Source: Halalkalicoccus tibetensis (GTDB lineage: Archaea > Halobacteriota > Halobacteria > Halobacteriales > Halalkalicoccaceae). From it: a stretch of 64,000 bases of DNA. The position numbers and the translations under genes are program-made. The notes beneath the pieces are model-generated. The model made no database searches. It had not been told where the DNA came from and worked only from the letters and a program-made list of their open reading frames with translations. Shown in pieces: positions 9,955 through 19,690 of the stretch (its first letter is position 1; each line of letters begins with the position of its first letter). The DNA lies in NCBI RefSeq assembly GCF_037996645.1, contig NZ_JBBMXV010000007.1, positions 32,973 to 96,972 on the forward strand. Reading direction: 5' to 3'.

Positions 9955-10830
9955 TCACCGAAGCAACCCGAGATGGTGGTAAGCTGCTTCGTCGGTTATC
10001 CAGGAAATGTCGCTTTCAGATAGGGAATCTACCTTTCGAAGCCAGTTACGAGCTTCAGCGTAGCTAGCGACGTCACTGACATTCGGATAATCTGAGCCCC
10101 AAATAACACGTTCCCGTCCGAAAACATCAATCAACCATCGAACGTGGCTATGCATATCTTGGTACGGGAATCCTTCATTCGACATATGAGGTACCTCGGA
10201 AATCTTGACCGCTACAGAATCGAATTCGGCGAGATCAGTAAGCCGGCTAAAGGTTCCAGTATCTAGGGGTGTATCTGGGTCAGCATGGCAGAAATGGTCG
10301 AACAGATAGGTCAACTCGGGATATGTCTCAACTAGTTCTATGGCTTGATCGAGTTGCTTGTGATCACAGAGGATCTGAACTATCGCATTATTCTCGACAG
10401 CGGCTTCCCAAAACTCCGTCTCCTTAATCGCATCTCGAAGCCATGTTACACTCGGGTCAAATGTTTCCCACATCTGCTCGTATGGACAGGCCACGCCAAG
10501 TCGAAATCCGAGGACTCCATCGACAGCCATGCACGTTTGAAGTTGCTCAGAAGCATCCTCAGCAAACGGATCGAGCATAACGATCCCATACAATCGGTCA
10601 TGGTCTTTTACTATTTGGAGGGTATACTCGTTGTCGGTCCATTCGCAAATGGGATACCCGACAACGACAGCTTCATCGATACCGTTACGATCCATATCCG
10701 CCAGCAGTCTATCAGCCGTATACACCGTATGGACGTCAAAAGCATCGACAAGGTCGAGGATCGGGCCATTGACCCAGGGATGCTCAACTGTTGCAGGTCC
10801 CCATGCATGCGTGTGTGAGTCTAGTACCAT
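9955..10830 (-). CDS. Amidohydrolase_2 family hydrolase, likely sugar lactonase
   Basis: A 291-residue TIM-barrel metal hydrolase (COG3618/amidohydrolase 2). Metal-binding signatures are HTH at residues 6-8, FDHFCHAD in the middle and WGSDYPNVS near the end. Family members include fucono- and rhamnono-1,4-lactonases, which open aldonolactones to acids. Position ahead of the sugar importer and behind the cytoplasmic rhamnosidase supports a lactonase role. The family also holds decarboxylases and hydratases, so the substrate is inference. Confidence 0.75.
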   Translation of the reverse strand: MVLDSHTHAWGPATVEHPWVNGPILDLVDAFDVHTVYTADRLLADMDRNGIDEAVVVGYPICEWTDNEYTLQIVKDHDRLYGIVMLDPFAEDASEQLQTCMAVDGVLGFRLGVACPYEQMWETFDPSVTWLRDAIKETEFWEAAVENNAIVQILCDHKQLDQAIELVETYPELTYLFDHFCHADPDTPLDTGTFSRLTDLAEFDSVAVKISEVPHMSNEGFPYQDMHSHVRWLIDVFGRERVIWGSDYPNVSDVASYAEARNWLRKVDSLSESDISWITDEAAYHHLGLLR

Positions 10831-10880
10831 ATGATTGGATTGAGAGATACTGTACTAAAGCTTATCCATAGGTCTTCTGA

Positions 10881-13800
10881 CTACTCGACTGAGAACACAA
10901 AGCGCCCTGAACCGACCTCAGCTACGAGATCATCCCCGTCTGATTCCACCGCTTCGATACCAGCAATGGTGTCCTCAGATAGTTGTACATCCGATTCAGC
11001 GACCGTAGCATTAGCCGCGTTCGGAAGCCGAACCGTCGCATGCGAATTCCATGGAACAGTCACAGTTAGTTCGTAGTGACCGCTGTTGTCCTGCTCCCAA
11101 GCAACAGCGAGTTCGCCGTTCCAAGTTTCTACACTAGCAGACGCCCACTCTAGATCATCAACGAGGGATGGCGCAATCGTTACGTGGTCAGTGATCGGCC
11201 GATCATCTAGTTGGATTCCGCCGAGTATTTCATAGAAGAATTCCGAAACGTGCGTATAGGGCGAATGGTTCAATGAGTTCATTCCGGAACCAACACTCTC
11301 ATCGGAATTCCAACGCTCCCACATTGTCGTCGCACCGTTGTGGACCATGTACACCCATCCAGGCTGTTCAGGCTGGCTAACGACCTTGTAGGCTAGGTCA
11401 GCATAACCGTGATCAGCAAGCGTATGAATCAGTGGACGCGTCCCAAGGAAACCTGTTTGAAGCTTCTCGCCATCAGCTCGGACCTTCTCTGCAAGATTCC
11501 CGGCAACTATGTCAACAGACTCCTCTGGCACCATTCCAAAGAACAGCGGAACCGCATAAGAAGACTGAGTGCCTGGACCATACATCCCCTTTGCAGAATC
11601 GAAATAGCGGTCGTTGAATGCATCGTTCACGTACTCTGCACGCTCTCGGTATGCCTTCGCGTCGGTAGTGTTGCCGAGAACATCTGCTATCTTCGCAAAA
11701 GTATCTATAACCTGGTATAGGAACGCTGTATTATACAAATCATGAGGCAGGCCGCGTCGTCCATCAGCGTTTTCGAAAGTCAGCCAGTCTCCAAACTTCC
11801 CGTAGCTATCGGGAAGAATCCCATCTTCCGTGTTGTTGTACCAGTAATCGACGTACTTACGCATACCTTCGTACTGCTCACGGAGGATTCCTTTGTCACC
11901 ATCATGCAAATAGAGGTACCACGGTATCATAACACGGGTAATTGACCAGGTAGGGTCAGCGGGATCCTCAAATGCTTTATTCGGGATGACGTCGGGAACG
12001 TATCCCATCTCCGAGGCAACATCATCGTGATCACGGGCCCATTTTTCATCGAAGCGAACGGCATCGTAGTTGAAGAGGAGCGCCCGCGTAGAGATATGGG
12101 CATCACCGGTCCAGCCGAATCGTTCATCACGCTGAGGGCAATCTTCAGGGATCGAATGGGTGTTGCTTCGAAGTCCCCAAACGGAGTTATGCTGGAGTTG
12201 GTTGAGATCCCCGTTTGCACACTCAAAAGTCCCGCGTCGGTCCATCGCAGTATGTACAACCTTTGCGGTCACTTTCTCTGTATCAAACTCGCCGGGATAT
12301 GCGGTGACCTGTGCATAACGAAAACCATGGTAGGTAAATCGCGGTTCGTACGTCTCTGTTTCCTCACCGCGAGCGAAATACGTATCCGTTGCATCAGCCG
12401 TTCGAAGGTCCGTTATCGAAAGGTCTCCGTCTTCAGTAAGCGCCTCAGCGTGGCGTACTGTAACCTTTTCACCGGGATCAGGGTCGTCGATATCTATTTC
12501 AAGCCAGCCAGTAAGGTTTTGCCCGAAATCAAGAATTGGGCCATCGGGATGGTCGTGGACTTTTTCAACATCAAAGGTATCGACGACTCTCATCGGCTCG
12601 ATTCGCTCAGGTCGTAGTGTGCCACCGGGTGCGTCAACGACGGTTGTACTATCCCAAGACGAGTTATCTGCAGAAGCAGCGCTCCAATTGTCTATCTTCT
12701 GTCGGGCGTCGAAGGTCTCACCGTCGTAGATATCATTTTCCAATAGGGGGCTGTCTGTGGATTCCCAGTTGCTATTGGTTACAACACGCTGTATCGTCCC
12801 ATCATTGAATTCAATTGTAAGTACAGCTCGTGCCCGCGGTGATCCATCGCTCACCCAGTAAGAGCTGCTCTTAGCAAACCAGCCGCGACCGAGCCAGAGG
12901 CCCACAGTGTTGGGACCATCCTGAAGTTGGTCAGTTAGATCATGAGTTGTATAGAAGACACGCTGTTCATAATCCGTCCAAGCGGGATCAAGCTGTCGAT
13001 CACCGACTCGGTCCCCATTGACATACAATTCACCATACCCAACAGCAGCAACGTGTATCCGTGCGGACTGAATTGGCTTATCGAGGTCGAATTGAGTTCG
13101 CAGTAGGGGAGAACTCGACCCAAGTTGGGACTCAGTACATCCGTTTACTAACTGATTGTGGCTCCACGTGTTAGTCTCACAGGAAGAAGATGCCTCAACG
13201 GAACAATCAGCTGCGAGGTCTGTTCCATTCACATCGCTTACAGTGAGGGAAGCAAGTGCGAAACACTGCCATGCACTGACTTGTTCTACACGTCGATCCG
13301 CGCTACGAATGTGTGATTCATCTTGCGTGGAAGGTCTAACTTCAAAGAGATCTGTCGCCGTAACCCGAATATAGCGACCACTTGCACTGATATCATCATG
13401 GGTGTGAACTGGAACTGGTGCACTAGTTGGCACACCATCGTGGTCATCTTTTTTCTCACTCTCGGACTCAACGCGAGCAACAATCGTGCTATTACTGAAC
13501 TCAGGATCGTTAGCTATCTCCACTCGATAGGCATCAGGAAAGCCAAACCCTTTGAGAGGATTTTCTGACCAAGAAATTGTAACGGCAGTATCGTCTGGCG
13601 TCCGAACAATGTCGACTGGCTCTGCACCATGGAGACTGACACTGGATATATCATAGGAGTCTCCGAGATCTATTTGTACCCATTCTTCAGAGTTTGCGTC
13701 TGGATCACACCATTGACTTCGCCATCCGTTCGTGTCACCTTCTTCCGGTTGATAAGAAATCCAGTCACCGCTCCATCGCTCTGGCCTAAGTGCTGTAGTG

Positions 13801-14150
13801 AAATTTGCTGGTTCAGCCCATTCCGTCTCTCCGTAATTGGTCCAAATCTTTACCGACCAGTAATAGGTGGTATCTGTAGCAAGATTTGTACCATTATATT
13901 CGATATTGGTTGCCTGATTTGACTCAACACGGCCTGAGTCCCAAACCTCCCCCTGCCCTCGAGAGACGTCGTTATAACTGCGACCGATAATGAGACGGTA
14001 GGAGGTCTGAATGGCACCACGCTGGCTGGTCGTGATTCGCCAAGAGAACCGTGGTGAGGAGTCGGGATCGATGTTCCCAGGTGTATTTTCGTATTCCGTG
14101 CGGAGATCTATTGGTTGACTAGAAATCTCCTCCTTGGGGGGTGTAGTCAT
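10881..14150 (-). CDS. Cytoplasmic alpha-L-rhamnosidase (GH78)
   Basis: A 1089-residue GH78 enzyme; start MTTPPKEE is chosen over a Met eight codons upstream because it begins just before the conserved N-terminal domain. There is no signal peptide. After the first beta-sandwich (about 12-105) there is an insertion of roughly 200 residues (about 125-335) resembling a discoidin/F5-8C module (WVQIDLGDSYDISSVSLHG, later GRYIRVTATDL). The usual rhamnosidase N, middle, barrel and C-terminal domains follow. The acid segment DCPQRDERFGWTGDAH is canonical, and the second glutamate is in TTMWERWN. It probably hydrolyses imported rhamnosides. Two copies of a candidate operator lie upstream. Confidence 0.9.
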   Translation of the reverse strand: MTTPPKEEISSQPIDLRTEYENTPGNIDPDSSPRFSWRITTSQRGAIQTSYRLIIGRSYNDVSRGQGEVWDSGRVESNQATNIEYNGTNLATDTTYYWSVKIWTNYGETEWAEPANFTTALRPERWSGDWISYQPEEGDTNGWRSQWCDPDANSEEWVQIDLGDSYDISSVSLHGAEPVDIVRTPDDTAVTISWSENPLKGFGFPDAYRVEIANDPEFSNSTIVARVESESEKKDDHDGVPTSAPVPVHTHDDISASGRYIRVTATDLFEVRPSTQDESHIRSADRRVEQVSAWQCFALASLTVSDVNGTDLAADCSVEASSSCETNTWSHNQLVNGCTESQLGSSSPLLRTQFDLDKPIQSARIHVAAVGYGELYVNGDRVGDRQLDPAWTDYEQRVFYTTHDLTDQLQDGPNTVGLWLGRGWFAKSSSYWVSDGSPRARAVLTIEFNDGTIQRVVTNSNWESTDSPLLENDIYDGETFDARQKIDNWSAASADNSSWDSTTVVDAPGGTLRPERIEPMRVVDTFDVEKVHDHPDGPILDFGQNLTGWLEIDIDDPDPGEKVTVRHAEALTEDGDLSITDLRTADATDTYFARGEETETYEPRFTYHGFRYAQVTAYPGEFDTEKVTAKVVHTAMDRRGTFECANGDLNQLQHNSVWGLRSNTHSIPEDCPQRDERFGWTGDAHISTRALLFNYDAVRFDEKWARDHDDVASEMGYVPDVIPNKAFEDPADPTWSITRVMIPWYLYLHDGDKGILREQYEGMRKYVDYWYNNTEDGILPDSYGKFGDWLTFENADGRRGLPHDLYNTAFLYQVIDTFAKIADVLGNTTDAKAYRERAEYVNDAFNDRYFDSAKGMYGPGTQSSYAVPLFFGMVPEESVDIVAGNLAEKVRADGEKLQTGFLGTRPLIHTLADHGYADLAYKVVSQPEQPGWVYMVHNGATTMWERWNSDESVGSGMNSLNHSPYTHVSEFFYEILGGIQLDDRPITDHVTIAPSLVDDLEWASASVETWNGELAVAWEQDNSGHYELTVTVPWNSHATVRLPNAANATVAESDVQLSEDTIAGIEAVESDGDDLVAEVGSGRFVFSVE

Positions 14151-14206
14151 GGATGTGAGATGGAGAGGCCACACGTTGTAAACCTTTGGACCAACAGTAT
14201 TGGTTG

Positions 14207-14241
14207 CATAAATACTATTATAAATTTATATTATAAGTATC
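14207..14241 (-). promoter_or_regulatory. AT-rich promoter region of rhamnosidase 2
   Basis: Several overlapping TATA-like sequences on the minus strand (for example TTATAATATAAATTTATAA) lie 57-91 bp upstream of the GH78 start. The exact box and start site cannot be fixed by eye. Confidence 0.4.
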
Positions 14242-14320
14242 AGTAGTATTACTTATGGTAGATTGAGTGATTTTGCGATAGCGGTTAACACAGGTAGAAC
14301 ACTAAATGAATTATATCCTC

Positions 14321-14338
14321 TGTCCGGTAATGACGGAA
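14321..14338. promoter_or_regulatory. Candidate IclR operator, copy 1
   Basis: TCCGGTAATGACGGA at 14323-14337 differs at one base from the site at 20841 upstream of the IclR gene. It lies about 175 bp upstream of the cytoplasmic rhamnosidase. Confidence 0.45.
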
Positions 14339-14440
14339 GGTTATTTTACAAGTGTATGCATGTCACTAGAGACGGAGAGAAGGAGAGCAGCTCTCTGGTG
14401 ATGGTTCCCAATATAATAATCACGGTCAGAACTCAGCTGG

Positions 14441-14457
14441 TTCCGGTATCACCGGAT
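14441..14457. promoter_or_regulatory. Candidate IclR operator, copy 2
   Basis: TCCGGTATCACCGGA at 14442-14456 keeps both palindromic arms (TCCGG / CCGGA) with a changed centre. It lies about 120 bp further upstream than copy 1. Confidence 0.45.
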
Positions 14458-14687
14458 ACAAAAACGGAAGAGAAAGGCAATCTTAAGTGGATCTCAGTAA
14501 TAGTTTTAGAGCCATTAGCAGTAATAGAATGTCAATACAGGGTATTAGAGAAGATGTTGGTAGACAAGAGACTATTTTTGCAGAAATATTGTTGCTCTTC
14601 AGTCACTATAGTGATGAGATGGTCATTGCGTCCAGTCACTCTCTGCGATAACAATTCGCAAAGCAGTCCATGGTTGCGGCGATCCAG

Positions 14688-15584
14688 TTAATCCATTAAC
14701 ATACCTTGGGCGTGATCAACAGCGTCGTGAATTTCTGATTTCTCTTCACTACTGAGAGGAACTAAAGGAGTCTTGACATCGTCTGTTGGGATTACATCTT
14801 GATGAACTAACGCCGTTTTCATCGCAGGTGCGATACCATATTCGAGACAGAGTTCAAGAAGAGGTGCTACCGCTTCTTGTTGTAAGTACATGCCTCGTTC
14901 AGTATGGGCACACTCGACTATTTCCGAAAACACCTCAGGAATTACGTTTGCTAATGCATGTATGCCCCCATTTGAACCAGTTCGAAGTGACGGTACTAAC
15001 AGTGAATCGAATCCCTGAAACAGCAAGAATTCATCTGGGGTGAGTTTGTCTACTCTGAGAAAGTATAAAAAGTCACCACTTGTGTCTTTCATCCCTTGAA
15101 TCGAATCATGTTCTGCAAGTGTCTTGACGGTCTGGGCACTGATGCCGGTTCCAACGTGCATAGGGATATTGTACAAAAACAGAGGGAGCGATGTCTGATC
15201 AGCAATTATTTCGAAGAACTGCAGTGTCCCCTCCGCTTGATTTGCCGAATGAAAGTAGGGAGCGACAACTGCTGCTGCATCAGCACCAGCTCTATTTGCG
15301 TCTTCAACTCGGGACAGTGTCTCCTCGGTGCTTGTACCGGCTGCCGCCGCAATCACAGGTGCATCACCAGCATGTTGTGAGACAGTTTGGATTACCTGCT
15401 GACGCTGATCAGGCGTAAGACTCGCGAATTCACCTGTAGAGCCGCAAGGATACATTCCATCGACACCTCCATCAAGAATGAACTCTGTTGTCCTTGCAAG
15501 CGCCTCCTGATCGATTTCGCCATCGTTGAGTGGACTTACTACAGGGCACAGTACACTTTCGCTAGCCGCGTCAAGTAGTGGCAT
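14688..15584 (-). CDS. DHDPS/KDG-aldolase family lyase
   Basis: A 298-residue class I aldolase of the DapA/NAL superfamily. It has GSTGE at 48-52, the catalytic Tyr138 (LFLYNIP) and the Schiff-base Lys166 (GMKDTSGD). Family members cleave 2-keto-3-deoxy sugar acids to pyruvate and an aldehyde, or make dihydrodipicolinate. Divergent pairing with the rhamnonate dehydratase-like gene (145 bp between starts) points to cleavage of 2-keto-3-deoxy-L-rhamnonate to pyruvate and lactaldehyde. It differs from the diketo-hydrolase route described for rhamnose in Haloferax volcanii. Confidence 0.85.
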   Translation of the reverse strand: MPLLDAASESVLCPVVSPLNDGEIDQEALARTTEFILDGGVDGMYPCGSTGEFASLTPDQRQQVIQTVSQHAGDAPVIAAAAGTSTEETLSRVEDANRAGADAAAVVAPYFHSANQAEGTLQFFEIIADQTSLPLFLYNIPMHVGTGISAQTVKTLAEHDSIQGMKDTSGDFLYFLRVDKLTPDEFLLFQGFDSLLVPSLRTGSNGGIHALANVIPEVFSEIVECAHTERGMYLQQEAVAPLLELCLEYGIAPAMKTALVHQDVIPTDDVKTPLVPLSSEEKSEIHDAVDHAQGMLMD

Positions 15585-15729
15585 TGATCCTTATTGGAGA
15601 GAGCTAGTATTAAGAACTATCCATACATAGGATAATCTATAGTAATTATCCGTCTGAGATGTGCCGAACCTTTATTGCCTCGTTTTCGCTTTATAGAGGT
15701 GAGGACTGAAACACCGTCCGTTAACATCT

Positions 15730-16932
15730 ATGGAGATTACAGGCGTTACAACAACTAAGGTCAGCAATGAATCGTGGGGCGAATTCGTTGAATTCCCCTT
15801 GCTCACAATCATGAATAAGTACGACGAATACCGCAACGTAGACGGGAGCAATCCAGAGGCTCGTCGGAAATGGATGGGGCCCGTGGGCGATGTCGTCGTT
15901 GAGATCGAAACAGACACAGATATTACAGGAGTTGGTATCGCTAACTGGGCGACTGGTGCAATTGCTACGGTTATTGATGAAACACTTTCGAAGCTTGTTA
16001 TCGGTGAGGATCCACTTCAGCGCGAGAAACTCTGGGAGCTCATGTACCGGGCGACGCTTCCCTTCGGGCGCAAGGGGATAGCCATTGATGCGATTAGCGC
16101 AGTCGATACCGCGCTATGGGACATCGCCGGAAAAGAAGCTAACAAACCCGTCTACGAACTTCTGGGTGGACCAGTCAAAGATGAAATCCCATGTTATGCG
16201 AGTAATCTCCACCCAGTTGACTTCGACACACTCGAGCAAGAGGCGCTCGAATACGTCGAAAAAGGGTTCGACACAATGAAAATGCGATTCCGGCATGGAC
16301 CGGAAGCTGGCCGCGCTGGGATGAAAGAAAACGAGAAAATTGTTGCAACAGTCCGCGATGCAGTTGGTGATGATATTGATATCGCTGCTGACGCCTACAT
16401 GGGTTGGACAGTACGTTATGCGAAGAAGATGACGAAGCGTCTAGAACGGTATGAAATGGCGTGGATCGAGGAGCCAGTAATGGCCGACAATATCGAAGGA
16501 TATGCAGAAGTGCGCGAAGCTGCTCCGATGCCGATCTCCGGCGGTGAGCATGAGTTCACTCGGTGGGGCCACAAGGATCTATTGGAGAAGGAAGCAGTCG
16601 ATATTCTTCAACCCGACGTCGGTCGGGTCGGTGGCATTAGTGAAATGAAGAAAATCGCAGACATGGCAGAAACCTACGATATCCCAGTTATTCCGCACGC
16701 AGGAACGAATCCAACGCTGCATCTCATTGCCGCCTCAACGAATGCACCGATGGCAGAATACTTCCCCATTCCTGAGTGGTACAAAGAACAACAAGATGGC
16801 GACTCAACGTACGCTGACGCTATCTTCGAGAATCCTCCGTCACCAGACGACGGCATGATTCCACTACCGGATTCACCAGGTGTCGGCGCTGAACTAAATC
16901 GGGAGGCACTCGAGCATTTCGCTCTTGAGTAA
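15730..16932 (+). CDS. L-rhamnonate dehydratase-like enolase-superfamily enzyme
   Basis: A 400-residue mandelate racemase-type enzyme. Metal ligands are visible as Asp221 (ADAYMGW), Glu247 (WIEEPV) and Glu273 (GGEHEF), with the catalytic His323 in IPHAGTNP. Segments TLPFGRKGIAIDAISAVDTALWD and PGVGAELNRE resemble bacterial RhmD. It should dehydrate L-rhamnonate, or a related aldonate, to the 2-keto-3-deoxy acid. The flavin/F420 oxidoreductase gene starts two bases after its stop, so the two are almost certainly translated from one mRNA. Confidence 0.85.
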   Translation: MEITGVTTTKVSNESWGEFVEFPLLTIMNKYDEYRNVDGSNPEARRKWMGPVGDVVVEIETDTDITGVGIANWATGAIATVIDETLSKLVIGEDPLQREKLWELMYRATLPFGRKGIAIDAISAVDTALWDIAGKEANKPVYELLGGPVKDEIPCYASNLHPVDFDTLEQEALEYVEKGFDTMKMRFRHGPEAGRAGMKENEKIVATVRDAVGDDIDIAADAYMGWTVRYAKKMTKRLERYEMAWIEEPVMADNIEGYAEVREAAPMPISGGEHEFTRWGHKDLLEKEAVDILQPDVGRVGGISEMKKIADMAETYDIPVIPHAGTNPTLHLIAASTNAPMAEYFPIPEWYKEQQDGDSTYADAIFENPPSPDDGMIPLPDSPGVGAELNREALEHFALE

Positions 16933-16934
16933 TA

Positions 16935-17960
16935 ATGAGTGAAGACATCTCACTCGAGTATAACATCCCCGTATTTGCAGGCGCCCCCGAAAACGGAAAT
17001 GAACCTGTCCACCGAGATACACCTCAATACGAATCGTTAGATTGGGACACAACAAAAGAAGGCATTCTTAGAGCCGAAGAACTAGGTTTCGATGCTGTCT
17101 GGGCACCAGATCACTTAATGCTCGGCCGAAACCACGCTGAATACGAGTGTTGGACACTTCTTAGCGCAATTGCGGGGTTCACTGATAATGTAAACATTGG
17201 CTCTCTTGTTCTGAGCAATGACTATCGGAACCCAGCTCTCGTGGCTAAAATGGCTGCGACGCTAGACGTCATCTCAGATGGAAGGCTCGAGCTTGGACTC
17301 GGTGCTGGTTGGCACGAACCTGAGTACGACGCATACGGATGGGAGTATCGTGATGGGTTTGAGCGGTTGATGCGACTCGATGAATCGATTCGGCTTATGA
17401 AAACGATGTGGACCGAAAATGAATCCTCATTTGAGGGTGACCGATACAAGATAGATGGGGCATACTGTGAACCAGGCCCTGTCCAAGACCCACATCCACC
17501 AATTCTTGTTGGCGGAACTGGAGAAGAAGTGACGCTCAAACTTGTTGCCAAACATGCGGACGTATGGAATACGGATGTCTTCAACGGTGATACGGAGACG
17601 CTAAAACAGAAGATCAGTGTGATTGAGGAGCACTGTGAAACTGTCGGGCGTGATCCTGATGAAATTGAGTACTCCTGGGATGGCCACGTAATCTGCACTC
17701 GTGACCAAAAAGAGCTCGATGAGTTGCTTGATCTTATGCTTCCGATACAATTTGAAGACGAATATGTAGATCAGTCTGATATCGAATCTGAGGCAGACGC
17801 CCGTGATTACTTTATTATAGGGACACCGGAGGAATGTATCGAAGCTATCGAACGGCGTATTGATATCGGTGTCACAAAGTTCCAATTCTGGTTTGTTGAT
17901 TTTCCATCCACGAGTGGAATTGAATTGTTTGCTGAGGAGGTTATGCCGACTTTTCAGTAA
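16935..17960 (+). CDS. Luciferase-like flavin/F420-dependent oxidoreductase
   Basis: A 341-residue LLM-class TIM-barrel protein with DHLMLGRN near residue 60 and the family hallmark ISDGRLELGLGAGWHEPEYDAYG. The class uses FMN or coenzyme F420; haloarchaea make F420. It is tightly coupled to the dehydratase gene. F420-dependent sugar dehydrogenases belong to this class, so oxidation of the sugar or of a deoxy-acid intermediate is plausible, but FMN monooxygenase activity is equally possible. Cofactor and substrate are not shown by the sequence. Confidence 0.8.
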   Translation: MSEDISLEYNIPVFAGAPENGNEPVHRDTPQYESLDWDTTKEGILRAEELGFDAVWAPDHLMLGRNHAEYECWTLLSAIAGFTDNVNIGSLVLSNDYRNPALVAKMAATLDVISDGRLELGLGAGWHEPEYDAYGWEYRDGFERLMRLDESIRLMKTMWTENESSFEGDRYKIDGAYCEPGPVQDPHPPILVGGTGEEVTLKLVAKHADVWNTDVFNGDTETLKQKISVIEEHCETVGRDPDEIEYSWDGHVICTRDQKELDELLDLMLPIQFEDEYVDQSDIESEADARDYFIIGTPEECIEAIERRIDIGVTKFQFWFVDFPSTSGIELFAEEVMPTFQ

Positions 17961-18087
17961 TCTATTTCTCTTCTCATCGGTTTTTATAGAGGTCTTATAT
18001 CTGTCAGATCGGCATAAGGAGTAGATCTATTACATCTAATATTATCATAAACTATAAAACGATCGCCTGATTCTGTGGGTCTGTGCC

Positions 18088-19689
18088 ATGCAAGCAGTAG
18101 GCTCGCCAACGTTAGTTGCAACAGAGTGGTTAGCATTAGCAGTGTTTGTCTCATCACTCATTGTATTTGGTGTATACATGCGGCAAAACACAGTTGACTC
18201 AGCGAGTACATTCTTAGCTGACCGTTCCCTTCCACCATGGATACAAGCATTCTCTACGGTCGCAACAAACCTGAACGCCAACGACTTCATTGGTTTGGCC
18301 GGCTTTGCTTATGCATTCGGTATTATCGCACTTATGACTCCGATCTCAACTGCGATCGGGATCGTGGTTGTGACTATTGCAGTTATTCCCTTTATCCGCG
18401 AAATTGAGGCGTTCTCGTTAGGAGAATGGCTTAATACACGGTTTGCGAGCCCAGTTGGAGAAGCGTATGACTTTATTTGGACATTTGTCTGGATGTTTAT
18501 CAATATGGGGTTGTATATCTATGCAGGGTCGTTAGTACTGAACACACTACTAGGGTGGGATCTCTGGTTCTCAGTTGGTGTTGTAGTGTTCATTGGAACT
18601 GCTTACACATTGCTAGGCGGATTCGGTGCAGTAGCTGGATCCGACACGATCCAATTCGTACTCATGTTTGTGCCGCTTGCTCTCCTCCTTCCGATGTCGC
18701 TGGATTTGGTTGGAGGGATTTCTGGATTGGTTGAGGGGGTTCAAGCAAACCAAGCTACAATGACCCCCTCTGAACATCCACTCTTAGCAGACTTCCCATT
18801 CGGAGGGACGGTCGCTGTCGTCCTTCTCTATCTTGGATTCATTACTCAATCAATCTCGTACTGGGGTGCAGAATCGCAAATTCTGCAGCGGCCACTCTCT
18901 GCAGAGAGTTCTGAATCTGCGCAAGTCGGATTCCTGTATACCGGTATCTGGTATGCAATTCTCGTTCCACTCTTTATATTGATTCCTGGAGTTATCGCAG
19001 CCGCACTGTATCCAGATCTCGGAGTATCTGACGAAGCAATGCCAATGCTAATCCGCGATACAATGCCACCTGGTCTCTATGGAGTGATAATTGTCGGATT
19101 GATAGCGGGCGTCCTGTCAAGCGTTGACTCTCAGCTCAATAACTTCCAAACGCTACTAACGGAACGTGTATACCGGCGATTCGTTGCTCCGGATCGAGAA
19201 CCTCAGCATTACGTGACTGTCAGCCGTATAGCAGGTATTATTTTTGTGGTACTGTCCGTTGGTATGGCGTATTATTTCTCGCTACAGGATTCCATGTATT
19301 TGGTTGCTCAGTCGCTTCTGGTGACCATTATGCCGACATTTGCTGCCGTTGCTATCGTCGGAGGTCTCTGGGATAGAGCCACAACAACTGGTGCGATAGT
19401 TGCAATCATCTTCGGATTCATATTTAGTATCTATCTTGGATTTACTTTGGGACACGAGGCAACCTATGTGAGGTCCCTCTACTCGCTACTTTCGATTATG
19501 TTAGTGGCTGTCGTTGTGAGTATTATTACAACCCCGCGAGAAGAGGAGATTCCCACTGAATTTGGCTCTACAATTAGCGATAAGAGCAAACCCACTATTT
19601 CACGAAAAGTCAAGCGTGCTGCCTTAGCAACGACAGCACTAGCACTGCTGACGTTTGTTGGGGGAGTCATCATTTTTGGAGGGATCTAA
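18088..19689 (+). CDS. Sodium:solute symporter (SSS family)
   Basis: A 533-residue membrane protein with about 13-14 hydrophobic segments. The N-terminal region has ADRSLPPWIQAFSTVATNLNANDFIG and the middle has GLIAGVLSSVDSQLNNFQTLLTERVYRRF, both typical of SGLT-like sugar symporters. It follows the dehydratase/oxidoreductase pair on the same strand and is followed one base later by a small membrane protein gene. Sodium-driven uptake of a sugar or sugar acid is likely. Confidence 0.9.
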   Translation: MQAVGSPTLVATEWLALAVFVSSLIVFGVYMRQNTVDSASTFLADRSLPPWIQAFSTVATNLNANDFIGLAGFAYAFGIIALMTPISTAIGIVVVTIAVIPFIREIEAFSLGEWLNTRFASPVGEAYDFIWTFVWMFINMGLYIYAGSLVLNTLLGWDLWFSVGVVVFIGTAYTLLGGFGAVAGSDTIQFVLMFVPLALLLPMSLDLVGGISGLVEGVQANQATMTPSEHPLLADFPFGGTVAVVLLYLGFITQSISYWGAESQILQRPLSAESSESAQVGFLYTGIWYAILVPLFILIPGVIAAALYPDLGVSDEAMPMLIRDTMPPGLYGVIIVGLIAGVLSSVDSQLNNFQTLLTERVYRRFVAPDREPQHYVTVSRIAGIIFVVLSVGMAYYFSLQDSMYLVAQSLLVTIMPTFAAVAIVGGLWDRATTTGAIVAIIFGFIFSIYLGFTLGHEATYVRSLYSLLSIMLVAVVVSIITTPREEEIPTEFGSTISDKSKPTISRKVKRAALATTALALLTFVGGVIIFGGI

Positions 19690-19690
19690 C

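Larger units (their letters stand above)
14151..14687. other. Long regulatory gap upstream of rhamnosidase 2
   Basis: 537 bp without a credible gene between the aldolase stop and the rhamnosidase start, both minus-strand genes. It holds an AT-rich promoter-like stretch at 14207-14241 and two 15-bp palindromes (14322 and 14442) matching one upstream of the IclR gene. Confidence 0.5.
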
